In this document: piece after piece, positions 8,580-16,932 of the stretch
Layout of the letters: the number at the start of each line of letters is the position of its first letter
Position numbering within the stretch: the first letter of the stretch is position 1
Origin: JBDWFY01 sp965275915
GTDB lineage: Bacteria; Pseudomonadota; Alphaproteobacteria; Rhizobiales; Stappiaceae
Direction: 5' to 3'
Assembly (NCBI GenBank): GCA_965275915.1
Contig: CBDHYI010000007.1
Coordinates: 1,798,001-1,862,000 of the forward strand
Length of the DNA stretch: 64,000 bases
Notes under the pieces: model-generated
Databases searched by the model: none
What the model was told of the DNA's origin: nothing
The model's input: the letters and a program-made list of their open reading frames with translations, nothing else
Program-made: the position numbers and the translations under genes

Positions 8580-10205
8580 ATGTCGGTCGATTTGGATGAG
8601 AATGACACATATGATTATATCGTTGCCGGCGCCGGATCCGCCGGATGTGTCCTGGCCAATCGACTGTCTGCCGATCCGTCAAAAAGGGTGCTGCTGCTGG
8701 AGGCGGGCGGACGCGACTGGTATCCCTGGATCCATATTCCCGTGGGGTATTTCAAAACGCTTCACAATCCGCGCACGGACTGGAGCTACAAGACAGCGCC
8801 CGACCCCGGTCTGAACGGCCGCTCCATCGACTGGCCTCGCGGCAAGACGCTTGGCGGTTCAAGCTCGATCAACGGTCTTCTTTATGTGCGTGGCCAGCGG
8901 CAGGACTACGATTACTGGCGCCAGCTTGGCAACACCGGCTGGGCCTTCGAGGATGTGCTGCCCTATTTCAAGCGGTCGGAAGATCAGCAAAACGGCGCCG
9001 ATGACTATCATGGTGTCGGTGGCGGCCTGTCCGTGCAGAATATGCGTGCCAAACGGGAAATTTGTGAGGCTTTGATTGACGCTGCGGTGGAGCTGGGCCT
9101 GCCGCGTAATGACGACTATAACGGCGCAAGCCAGGAAGGGGCTGCTTACTTTCAGCAGACGGCCCGCAACGGTTTGCGGTGTTCGACAGCGGTTGGGTTT
9201 CTGAAACCGGTCAAAAACCGGACCAATCTTGACATCGTCACCCACGCACTGATCGAAAAAGTACTGATCAAGGACGGCGCGGCCGCGGGGATCTCCGTGT
9301 CCCACAAGGGTACATCACGGACCTTTGGACTTAAGCTTGGCGGGGAAGTTGTTTTGTCGGCCGGTGCCATTGGCTCGCCGCAAATTCTGCAGCTTTCGGG
9401 AATCGGATCGGGTGCGCTGCTTGCCGGTCACGGCATTCCCGTTGTGAAGGATTTGGCCGGGGTCGGCCGGAACCTCCAGGATCATCTTCAGATTCGCACT
9501 GTTTATGAGGTGAACGTTCCGACGCTGAATGAAGAGATCAATAGTTTCTTCCGCCGCATGATGATCGGGATGCAATATGTGTTTAAGCGGACCGGGCCCA
9601 TGAGTATGGGCGCCAGTCAGGTAACGATTTTCGCAAAGACGCAACCGGACATGGAAGTGCCGGATATCCAATATCACTTTCAGCCGCTCAGCGCGGACAA
9701 GCCCGGTATCGTCATGCATCCGTTCCGCGGAGTTACGCTTTCGGTGTGCCAATTGCGGCCGGAAAGTCGCGGCCGCATTGAAATCATGTCGCCCGATCCG
9801 AAAGTTTATCCCGCCATCCATCCGAATTATCTTGCGACGGAGAAGGATCAGCAGACGGCGATCGATGCCCTGAAATTTACCCGCAGGCTGGTCGGGACGA
9901 GTGTTCTCAGCCCTTACATCGTCAGGGAGTATCTTCCCGGATCGGATATCCAGAGCGATGAAGATCTTCTGGATTGCGCGCGCAACATCGCCCAGACGAT
10001 CTATCACCCGACCAGCACCTGTAAAATGGGGTCGGATGATATGGCGGTCGTCGACGAGCGGCTCAGGGTTCACGGTATCGGAGGTTTGCGGGTCGCGGAC
10101 GCCTCAATCATGCCGTCAATCGTCTCTGGCAACACAAATGCGCCGACCATCATGATTGCCGAGAAGGCCTCGGACATGATCATTGAAGACAGCAGGAGGC
10201 ACTAA
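8580..10205 (+). CDS. GMC-family FAD dehydrogenase, candidate isethionate dehydrogenase
   Basis: A 541-residue glucose-methanol-choline oxidoreductase that would oxidise a primary alcohol to an aldehyde. FAD-binding GAGSAGCVLANRLSADP near residue 17 and EAGG, the GMC signature WPRGKTLGGSSSINGLLYVR at about 87, and C-terminal catalytic residues in IYHPTSTCKMGSDD (His) and SGNTNAPTIMIAEKASD (Asn). The next metabolic gene is xsc, which uses sulfoacetaldehyde; IseJ, a GMC enzyme, is the known flavin isethionate dehydrogenase producing it. Function is therefore inferred from context; choline-dehydrogenase-like activity on another alcohol cannot be excluded. The Shine-Dalgarno before 8580 is weak. 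Confidence 0.8.
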   Translation: MSVDLDENDTYDYIVAGAGSAGCVLANRLSADPSKRVLLLEAGGRDWYPWIHIPVGYFKTLHNPRTDWSYKTAPDPGLNGRSIDWPRGKTLGGSSSINGLLYVRGQRQDYDYWRQLGNTGWAFEDVLPYFKRSEDQQNGADDYHGVGGGLSVQNMRAKREICEALIDAAVELGLPRNDDYNGASQEGAAYFQQTARNGLRCSTAVGFLKPVKNRTNLDIVTHALIEKVLIKDGAAAGISVSHKGTSRTFGLKLGGEVVLSAGAIGSPQILQLSGIGSGALLAGHGIPVVKDLAGVGRNLQDHLQIRTVYEVNVPTLNEEINSFFRRMMIGMQYVFKRTGPMSMGASQVTIFAKTQPDMEVPDIQYHFQPLSADKPGIVMHPFRGVTLSVCQLRPESRGRIEIMSPDPKVYPAIHPNYLATEKDQQTAIDALKFTRRLVGTSVLSPYIVREYLPGSDIQSDEDLLDCARNIAQTIYHPTSTCKMGSDDMAVVDERLRVHGIGGLRVADASIMPSIVSGNTNAPTIMIAEKASDMIIEDSRRH

Positions 10206-10309
10206 AAAGATGGTTCTCCTTGATGCCTCTAAAACCCGCGCTCTTCGGGACCGGTGCGATCAGCGCCGAGTCTGCGGGCGGCTTTATTTTTGAAGTGGAG
10301 ACGGTGGCC

Positions 10310-10606
10310 GTGACTTCCAAGGACATCTTTGCCCGCCGGTTGCAGTCGCAAATCGAGGACTGGCAGGCTCAAGTGGCCGAATATCAGCGCGCCGTTGAGG
10401 AACACGCGGGCTCTCTGCAGGCGACACATGAAAAGAACCTCGAGGCGGTCCAGATGGCTTTGAAGCAAGCCACCGAAATTCATGCGCAGGTCTGCGCGGC
10501 AAATGAGGAGGCCTGGAAGCAGATGCAGGCGTCAACGGAGAAAAACATCCGGCAGCTTGCCAACGGCTGGCTGGATGTCATGACAAGTTTTCAGATTGGA
10601 AAATAA
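10310..10606 (+). CDS. Small coiled-coil protein, phasin-like
   Basis: About 98 residues starting MTSKDIFARRLQSQIEDWQ, nearly all predicted helix with heptad-like patterning (QAQVAEYQRAVEEHAGSLQ, then EKNLEAVQMALKQATEI) and a C-terminal NEEAWKQMQASTEKNIRQL. No cysteine-pair or enzyme motif. The GTG at 10310 has GGAG nine bases before it; the frame is open from 10220 but the extra N-terminus looks non-protein-like. It resembles phasins (PHA granule coats) in composition, but I cannot assign it firmly. It sits between the GMC dehydrogenase and xsc, on the same strand, 104 bp after the former, so it is probably in the sulfonate transcript. Confidence 0.55.
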   Translation: MTSKDIFARRLQSQIEDWQAQVAEYQRAVEEHAGSLQATHEKNLEAVQMALKQATEIHAQVCAANEEAWKQMQASTEKNIRQLANGWLDVMTSFQIGK

Positions 10607-10669
10607 CGGTTTCGGACAATGTGCGACCGGGTAATTCAGCGTTAATGCGAACACAAAAGGGCAGGTAAC

Positions 10670-12454
10670 ATGACGAAAATGACAACCGAAGAAGCCTTTA
10701 TCAAGGTTTGTCAAATGCACGGTATCGAACATGCGTTCGGTATCATTGGCTCGGCGATGATGGCGATCTCCGATCTGTTCCCAAAAGCGGGCATCACCTT
10801 CTGGGATTGCGCGCACGAATGTTCCGGCGGCATGATTGCCGACGGCTATACGCGGTCCACCGGAAAAATGTCGATGGCGATTGCTCAGAACGGTCCGGGC
10901 ATCACCAACTTCGTCACGCCGATCAAAACCGCGTACTGGAACCACACGCCGCTGCTGCTGGTTTCACCTCAGGCTGCCAACAAGACAATGGGTCAGGGCG
11001 GCTTTCAGGAAGTCAAACAGATGGCCATGTTCGAAGAGTGCGTGTGCTACCAGGAAGAAGTTCTCGATCCCAGCCGCATTGCGGAAGTGCTGAACCGGGT
11101 TATCGAGCAGGCCTGGCGCGGCTCCGCTCCGGCACAGATCAACATACCGCGTGACTTCTGGACGCAGGTCATCGATATCGAGCTGCCGCAGATTGTCCGT
11201 CTGGAACCTCAACCGGGCGGTCGCGAATCCATTGCCGAAGCCGCAAAATTGCTGTCCGAAGCCAAGTTCCCTGTCATTCTCAACGGCGCCGGTGTCGTGC
11301 TGGGTAATGCAATTGAAGCGTCAAAGAACCTGGCGGAAAAACTCAGCGCCCCGGTTTGCTGCGGCTATCAGCACAATGACGCCTTTCCCGGATCGCATCC
11401 CCTTTATGCCGGGCCCCTGGGCTATAACGGCTCAAAGGCCGGCATGCAGCTCATTTCGCAGGCGGACGTCATTCTGGCACTTGGCACCCGCCTCAATCCG
11501 TTCTCTACACTTCCCGGTTACACGATCGACTACTGGCCGAAAGATGCGAAGGTTATTCAGGTCGACAAAAACGCCGACCGCATCGGACTGACCAAGAAGG
11601 TCACCGTTCCCATTCACGGAGACGCCAAAATTGTCGCCGAACAGATCCTCGAGCATCTTTCGGAAAGTGCAGGCAGCGCCGGTCGGCAGGCGCGTCTTGA
11701 TCTGATTGCGACGACGAAATCGCGGTGGGCGCAGGAATTGTCTTCCATGGATCACGAGGAAGACAATGACGAGGGCATCACATGGAACCAGCGGGCCCGT
11801 GCGGCGCACCCCACTCGCCTCAGCCCGCGTCAGGCATGGCGCGCCATCCAGGCAGGTATGCCGCGGGATGCAATCATTTCGACGGACATCGGCAACAACT
11901 GCGCTATCGGCAACGCCTATCCTTCGTTTGACGAACCGCGCAAATATCTTGCTCCGGGCCTTTTCGGACCATGTGGATACGGGTTTCCGGCGATCCTGGG
12001 TGCCAAGATCGGTAATCCCGATACACCATGCATCGGCTTCGCTGGCGATGGTGCCTTCGGTATCTCGATGAATGAGATGACCGCATGCGGTCGTAAAGAC
12101 TGGCCGAATATCACGATGGTCATCTTCCGCAACTATCAGTGGGGCGCGGAAAAACGCAACACGACTTTATGGTTCGATGACAATTTTGTCGGCACCGAGC
12201 TTGATCCGGATGTGTCCTATGCCGGCATTGCGGAAAGCTGTGGTGTGAAAGGCGTTCGCGTGACCTCAATGGAAGAACTGACCGAAGCACTTGCGAAATC
12301 GTGCGAGGAGCAGGCAAACGGCGTGACAACCTTTATTGAGGTCATTCTGAACCAGGAACTGGGCGAGCCGTTCCGTCGCGACGCCATGAAGGCACCGGTT
12401 GCGGTTGCCGGTATCGATCCTGCGGATATGCGGCCTCAACCCTCAGTCCGATAG
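10670..12454 (+). CDS. xsc: Sulfoacetaldehyde acetyltransferase
   Basis: Thiamine-diphosphate enzyme converting sulfoacetaldehyde plus phosphate to acetyl phosphate and sulfite, the desulfonation step for taurine, isethionate and other C2 sulfonates. The 594 residues match Xsc closely from MTTEEAFIKVCQMHGIEHAF through FPKAGITFWDCAHECSGGM (ThDP-activating Glu50), AQNGPGITNFVTPIKTAYWN, SAPAQINIPRDFWTQVIDIE and the C-terminal ThDP motif GFAGDGAFGISMNEM. No phosphate acetyltransferase or taurine aminotransferase lies beside it, so acetyl phosphate must be handled by a gene elsewhere. Context (IclR, GMC enzyme, SulP) favours isethionate as the feed. Ends before a strong hairpin. Confidence 0.95.
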   Translation: MTKMTTEEAFIKVCQMHGIEHAFGIIGSAMMAISDLFPKAGITFWDCAHECSGGMIADGYTRSTGKMSMAIAQNGPGITNFVTPIKTAYWNHTPLLLVSPQAANKTMGQGGFQEVKQMAMFEECVCYQEEVLDPSRIAEVLNRVIEQAWRGSAPAQINIPRDFWTQVIDIELPQIVRLEPQPGGRESIAEAAKLLSEAKFPVILNGAGVVLGNAIEASKNLAEKLSAPVCCGYQHNDAFPGSHPLYAGPLGYNGSKAGMQLISQADVILALGTRLNPFSTLPGYTIDYWPKDAKVIQVDKNADRIGLTKKVTVPIHGDAKIVAEQILEHLSESAGSAGRQARLDLIATTKSRWAQELSSMDHEEDNDEGITWNQRARAAHPTRLSPRQAWRAIQAGMPRDAIISTDIGNNCAIGNAYPSFDEPRKYLAPGLFGPCGYGFPAILGAKIGNPDTPCIGFAGDGAFGISMNEMTACGRKDWPNITMVIFRNYQWGAEKRNTTLWFDDNFVGTELDPDVSYAGIAESCGVKGVRVTSMEELTEALAKSCEEQANGVTTFIEVILNQELGEPFRRDAMKAPVAVAGIDPADMRPQPSVR

Positions 12455-12473
12455 GTTTGCCGTCATCGTTATT

Positions 12474-12500
12474 GAGCGGGGCTTCTTTGGAGCCCCGCTC
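12474..12500 (+). terminator. Hairpin terminator after xsc
   Basis: Stem GAGCGGGGCT / AGCCCCGCTC (10 bp, 7-base loop), 19 bp past the xsc stop, followed by TGTTC, so the T-tract is weak. It probably ends or reduces transcription before the SulP gene. Confidence 0.65.
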
Positions 12501-12662
12501 TGTTCAGTTAAAGGAAACGTCTGTATAACCTGTCGGCAGAGATGCGGTCGTATCTTGAGTCGTTTCCGGCAGTAAGATGTTTCGTACAATAGCGCTTTAT
12601 CAGGAGCCCGTTCGTCGATGCGGGGGTGGCGGACGATGGTGTTGCTGGGGTAACAACAAACA

Positions 12663-14489
12663 ATGCCGGCCTATCAAAGGGAACCCTTTTTCCAGCCGTT
12701 CCAGCCCAAGAACCTCTTGCCTTTCCGGCACTGGATCGGCCTGGTAAACAGGAATACGCTGCGCGACGATGCGGCCGCTGCGTTCACCAACGCCGCTGTC
12801 GTTCTTCCCCAGGCCATTGCGTTTGCGGCTATTGCCGGTCTGCCGCCGCAGTATGGGCTTTATACCGCGATGATCACACCGATCATCGCGGCCCTGTTCG
12901 GAAGCTCGTGGCATCTGGTCTCGGGACCGACAACGGCGATTTCCGTGGTCATCTTCGCCACGGTCAGCAACATTCACGAACCGGGAAGCGCCGCCTATAT
13001 CCAGACGGTGTTGAGCATCACGCTGCTTGCGGGACTGTTTCAGCTGTTGATGGGTGTCATCCATCTGGGACAATTGGTGAGCCTGGTGTCGCATTCGGTG
13101 ATGGTCGGCTTCACCGCCGGCGCCGCCGTCTTGATCGCGCTGAGCCAGATTTCCGGCTTTCTGGGCCATTCACTGCCGCGGCCGGAGGATATTGATGCTT
13201 TTCTGGCTGCGATCTGGAAGGCGATACCCGACACCGATGCGTATGTTTTTTCGATTGCTTTCGGAACCCTGGCTGTTGCGGTTCTGTTCAAGAAATTTTT
13301 GCCGAAATGGCCGAATTATCTGCTCGCTCTCATTATAGGCAGCGGTTTTGCCTACCTTATCGGCGCAAAAGAGCAGGGGGTGCAGTTCGTCCAGGCGGTT
13401 CCCACCGGTATACCGCAATTCGCGGTACCGGCCTTTTCGCTCGATATTGTCCGCAACCTCTCCTCGGGTGCTTTTGCGCTGGCGCTGATCGGGCTGCTTG
13501 AAGCCGTTTCGATTGCGCGCGCTGTCGCAATTCAGTCCAAACAGCCGCTTGACAGTAACCAGGAGATTATCGGCCAGGGTCTTTCCAATATCGGCGGCTC
13601 CTTCTTTTCCGCCTACCTTGGATCAGGGTCCTTTACACGATCGGCTCTCAATTACGAGTCGGGCGCCAAAACGCCTATGGCGGCCATTATGGCGGCGATT
13701 TTCCTGTTTCTCATTCTGGTGGCGATTACACCCTTCATTGAAATGATTCCCATTCCGGCCATGTCCGGCCTGATTATGCTGGTCGCGTGGAAACTGATCG
13801 ACTTCAAGGAGATCCGGCACATCCTGACGTCGTCAATGTCCGAGACGGTTATTCTGCTCGTGACGTTTTTTGCCGTCCTGATCATTGATCTTGAGTTTGC
13901 AATCTATTCCGGAGTGGTTCTTTCCCTTTCGGTTTTTCTACGCCGGTCGATGCGTCCCGGGCTGCCGATAAATGTCCCCAATGCCAAAGTATCCGGGCGG
14001 CCGTTCATGAGCCCGATCTTGTGGAATCTGCCTGAATGCCCTCAGGCTGTGTTTGCGCGGCTTCAGGGGTCGCTTTACTTCGGCGCGGTGGAATATGTCG
14101 AAAAGGAATTTCGCCGCCTGGAAAAAGAGCGGCCGGACCAGAAACATTTCGGTCTGATGCTCGATGGCGCAGTCGGTGTGGATCTGGCCGGCGCGGATCT
14201 TTTGATAGAGGAAGCCAGGCGGCGAGAGGAGCGCGGCGGCCGGCTTTATATCGGCGTTCGTTATCCGCCCATTCGCCGGCAGTTGGCACAGTTTCACGTG
14301 CCGCGGGGAATCGGCCGGGAACATATCTTCCGCCGCAAAGCCGAGATGGTGCCTAAACTGGTGGAGAATCTTGATAAAAGCATCTGCGCTACATGTACCA
14401 AACGTGTGTTCCGCGAGTGCTCAAAATTGCCCGGTGCGCCGGACGTTCCGGCTGTCGAGATTCCGGAAGATCAAAAGCCGAACCGATAA
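12663..14489 (+). CDS. SulP-family anion transporter with STAS domain
   Basis: A 608-residue inner-membrane SulP protein (sulfate, bicarbonate or related anions). N-terminal signature region RDDAAAAFTNAAVVLPQAIA and FAAIAGLPPQYGLYTAMI, a GSSWHLVSGPTTAISV segment, and GSGSFTRSALNYESGAKTP match the family, followed by a C-terminal STAS domain (about 430-550; RLQGSLYFGAVEYVEKEF). The tail is odd: CATCTKRVFREC, a CxxC plus a third Cys, which could bind metal or sense redox state. It follows xsc by 208 bp after a hairpin, so it may export or import sulfate/sulfite formed from sulfonates; that role is inferred. Confidence 0.88.
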   Translation: MPAYQREPFFQPFQPKNLLPFRHWIGLVNRNTLRDDAAAAFTNAAVVLPQAIAFAAIAGLPPQYGLYTAMITPIIAALFGSSWHLVSGPTTAISVVIFATVSNIHEPGSAAYIQTVLSITLLAGLFQLLMGVIHLGQLVSLVSHSVMVGFTAGAAVLIALSQISGFLGHSLPRPEDIDAFLAAIWKAIPDTDAYVFSIAFGTLAVAVLFKKFLPKWPNYLLALIIGSGFAYLIGAKEQGVQFVQAVPTGIPQFAVPAFSLDIVRNLSSGAFALALIGLLEAVSIARAVAIQSKQPLDSNQEIIGQGLSNIGGSFFSAYLGSGSFTRSALNYESGAKTPMAAIMAAIFLFLILVAITPFIEMIPIPAMSGLIMLVAWKLIDFKEIRHILTSSMSETVILLVTFFAVLIIDLEFAIYSGVVLSLSVFLRRSMRPGLPINVPNAKVSGRPFMSPILWNLPECPQAVFARLQGSLYFGAVEYVEKEFRRLEKERPDQKHFGLMLDGAVGVDLAGADLLIEEARRREERGGRLYIGVRYPPIRRQLAQFHVPRGIGREHIFRRKAEMVPKLVENLDKSICATCTKRVFRECSKLPGAPDVPAVEIPEDQKPNR

Positions 14490-14492
14490 AAA

Positions 14493-14512
14493 GGGCGCCG
14501 TTTCCGGCGCCC
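14493..14512 (-). terminator. Terminator for phaB, shared with the SulP gene
   Basis: GGGCGCCG / CGGCGCCC with a TTTC loop, between convergent sulP and phaB stops. On the minus strand it is followed by TTTTTATC, a standard rho-independent terminator for the pha genes; on the plus strand the T-run is absent. Confidence 0.8.
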
Positions 14513-14538
14513 GGATTTCTGTCTGAAGCGGACTTTTG

Positions 14539-15267
14539 TCAGCCGTTGGCGATGTATTGGCCGCCATTGATGGTCATGACAGCTCCGGTCATGAATGCGG
14601 CCGCGTCGGAGGCGAGATACGTGACAGTGGCGGCAATCTCTTCGGGCGTGCCAAGACGACCGGCGGGAATACCGGCAACAATGCTCTCAAGGACCTTCTC
14701 CGGCATCGCAGCAACCATGTCCGTTCCGATATAGCCGGGGCAGACGCAGTTTACGGTGATGCCCTTAAATGCGTTTTCCTGAGCCAGCGCTTTCGTGAAG
14801 CCAATGACGCCGGCTTTGGCGGCGGAGTAGTTGGCCTGGCCCATTTGCCCTTTTTGTCCGTTGATGGACGAAATATTGATAATCCGGCCGGATCCGCGAC
14901 CGCGCATCCCCTCGATGACGGGACGGGTCATGGTGAACATGGAATCGAGATTCGTCGACAGCACGGCCCGCCAGTTTTCGAAGCTCATTTTGTGGAACAT
15001 GCCGTCCCGGGTGATACCGGCATTGTTGACCAGCACTTCGACCGGGCCGAGATCCGCTTCGACCTGAGCAATGCCGGAGGCACAGGAGTCCGGGTCGGAG
15101 ACGTCCCACTTGTAGACATGGATGCCGGTTTCCGCCTTGAACGCTTCCGCCTTTTCGGTGTTACCGGCATAGGTGGCCGCAACGGTATAGCCGGCGTCCT
15201 TCAGACCTTTGGAGATTGCCTCGCCGATTCCCCGGGTTCCGCCCGTAACAACCGCTACCTTACTCAT
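14539..15267 (-). CDS. phaB: Acetoacetyl-CoA reductase
   Basis: NADPH-dependent reduction of acetoacetyl-CoA to (R)-3-hydroxybutyryl-CoA, the monomer for polyhydroxybutyrate and an early intermediate of the ethylmalonyl-CoA pathway. A 242-residue short-chain dehydrogenase with TGGTRGIGEAI (9-18), NNAGITRD (81-88), Ser134 in NISSINGQKGQMGQ, Tyr147 and Lys151 in YSAAK. The N-terminus MSKVAVVTGGTRGIGE and the INGQKGQMGQANYSAAK segment are characteristic of PhaB as opposed to FabG. Downstream of phaA with a 127-bp gap containing a hairpin. Confidence 0.94.
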   Translation of the reverse strand: MSKVAVVTGGTRGIGEAISKGLKDAGYTVAATYAGNTEKAEAFKAETGIHVYKWDVSDPDSCASGIAQVEADLGPVEVLVNNAGITRDGMFHKMSFENWRAVLSTNLDSMFTMTRPVIEGMRGRGSGRIINISSINGQKGQMGQANYSAAKAGVIGFTKALAQENAFKGITVNCVCPGYIGTDMVAAMPEKVLESIVAGIPAGRLGTPEEIAATVTYLASDAAAFMTGAVMTINGGQYIANG

Positions 15268-15347
15268 AATATTCTCCCCGAAACTATTTCAGGCCGCCGG
15301 TTTAAACACACGTGAGGGTCCGGCAGCATTCTTTGATGATTGTTGCT

Positions 15348-15371
15348 GGGACGGGATGAAATTCCCGTCCC
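15348..15371 (-). terminator. Intercistronic hairpin between phaA and phaB
   Basis: Stem GGGACGGGA / TCCCGTCCC with a 6-base loop, 23 bp past the phaA stop. No T-run on the minus strand, so it is more likely an mRNA-stability or attenuation element than a full terminator. Confidence 0.5.
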
Positions 15372-15394
15372 GTCCTTTCGACTTTGATGAAATG

Positions 15395-16579
15395 TCAGAC
15401 GCCTTCCAGACACATGGCAACGCCCATGCCGCCGCCGATGCACAATGTTGCGAGACCTTTCTTGGCCTCGCGTTTTTGCATTTCGTGAAGCAGCGTCACA
15501 AGAACACGGCAACCTGAAGCGCCGATCGGATGGCCGATCGCAATAGCACCGCCATTGACATTCACAATGTCGGGATTCCAGCCCATGTCTTTATTGACGG
15601 CACAGGCCTGAGCGGCAAACGCTTCATTGGCTTCAACCAGATCAAGATCGTCGACTTTCCAGCCTGCCTTCTCAAGCGCCTTGCGGGATGCCGGAATCGG
15701 GCCGGACCCCATGACGGCCGGATCGACGCCGACGGTCGCCCAACTCGCGATCCGTGCCAGCGGGGTCAACCCGCGCCGCTCCGCTTCCGCCGCCGTCATA
15801 ACGACAACGGCGGCCGCGCCATCGTTAATGCCGGATGCATTGGCTGCGGTAACCGACCCGTCTCTGGTGAAGGCCGGACGCAGTTTGGCAACGCTTTCTA
15901 CAGTCGCGCCATGGCGAATATATTCATCGTCTTCGATGATCTTTTCGCCTTTGCGTTCCTTGACGGTCACCGGCGTGATTTCATCTTTGAAACGGCCGGC
16001 CTTCTGAGCGGCTTCGGCCTTGTTCTGGGAGGCGACGGCGAACTCGTCCTGCTGTTCACGGTTGATCTGCCATTTCTGGGCAACATTTTCGGCAGTCTGA
16101 CCCATATGATAGCCGTTGAAGGCATCCCAGAGACCATCTTTGATCATCGTGTCGATCATCGAATAGTCGCCCATCTTCACGCCGGCGCGCAGATGCTGGC
16201 AGTGCGGCGACAGGGTCATGTTTTCCTGTCCGCCGGCCACGATGATATCGGCGTCTCCGTTCGCGATCTGCTGCATTCCGATCGCCACCGTGCGAAGCCC
16301 GGAGCCACAGACCTGATTGAGTGTCCAGGCTGTGGAACTTTCCGGGATGCCCGCTGACATGGCGGCCTGGCGTGCGGGATTTTGCCCGGACCCGGCTGTG
16401 AGAACCTGTCCGAAGACAACCTCATCGACATCCGCCGCGTCGACGGAGGCGCGCTTCAAGGCTTCCCTGATGGCGACTGCGCCTAGGTCTTGCGCCGGGG
16501 TTTTGGCAAATGCGCCGCTGAATGAACCAACCGGCGTGCGGGTGGCGCTGACAATAACAATATCGTTGGAACCGCTCAT
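15395..16579 (-). CDS. phaA: Acetyl-CoA acetyltransferase (beta-ketothiolase)
   Basis: Condenses two acetyl-CoA to acetoacetyl-CoA, supplying PHB synthesis and the ethylmalonyl-CoA pathway. A 394-residue biosynthetic thiolase: SATRTPVGSFSGAF (11-24), nucleophile Cys91 in LNQVCGSGLRTVA, the NGDADIIVAGGQENMT segment, and the C-terminal GGAIAIGHPIGASGCRVL (His) and CIGGGMGVAM (Cys). The start MSGSNDIVIV at 16579 has GGAGG seven bases upstream; the longer frame to 16618 lacks one. Transcribed with phaB; phaR lies divergent 353 bp away. Confidence 0.95.
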   Translation of the reverse strand: MSGSNDIVIVSATRTPVGSFSGAFAKTPAQDLGAVAIREALKRASVDAADVDEVVFGQVLTAGSGQNPARQAAMSAGIPESSTAWTLNQVCGSGLRTVAIGMQQIANGDADIIVAGGQENMTLSPHCQHLRAGVKMGDYSMIDTMIKDGLWDAFNGYHMGQTAENVAQKWQINREQQDEFAVASQNKAEAAQKAGRFKDEITPVTVKERKGEKIIEDDEYIRHGATVESVAKLRPAFTRDGSVTAANASGINDGAAAVVVMTAAEAERRGLTPLARIASWATVGVDPAVMGSGPIPASRKALEKAGWKVDDLDLVEANEAFAAQACAVNKDMGWNPDIVNVNGGAIAIGHPIGASGCRVLVTLLHEMQKREAKKGLATLCIGGGMGVAMCLEGV

Positions 16580-16765
16580 ACTAGACCTCCGCATTGAGCA
16601 TCCGGGTTCGGAGCCCACAGGCGGTTATTTTCCGGTACCTTGCGAACTCAACCCACAATTTGAATAAGGACGCTGTTATGCCCTAAGTCAACCGGGAACA
16701 AGGTGCATTTTGTCGCTAATTCGCCTAATGGGTAGACTGTCGGCCAATTTCCGTTGAATTAACCG

Positions 16766-16783
16766 ATTTTGCACCTGCAAAAT
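16766..16783. promoter_or_regulatory. Perfect palindrome in phaA/phaR promoter, candidate PhaR operator
   Basis: ATTTTGCA-CC-TGCAAAAT is an exact 8+2+8 palindrome 186 bp upstream of phaA and 150 bp upstream of phaR. The TTGC-N4-GCAA core resembles TGC-rich PhaR sites described in other alphaproteobacteria. Likely the point of autoregulation. The rest of the 353-bp intergenic region (16580-16932) shows nothing else I can name. Confidence 0.55.
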
Positions 16784-16932
16784 AAAGTTATGGTGTTCTT
16801 GCGATAACTTGGATTATCTTTGCCGTAACGTCTGGTAACGGTGCAGACGGTCCAAATGTTTAATGTCGCAAGCGGCTTGAAGGTGCCGGACTATTTCGCA
16901 ACGTCACCGTCAAGGAACATTCGAGAGGCAAG

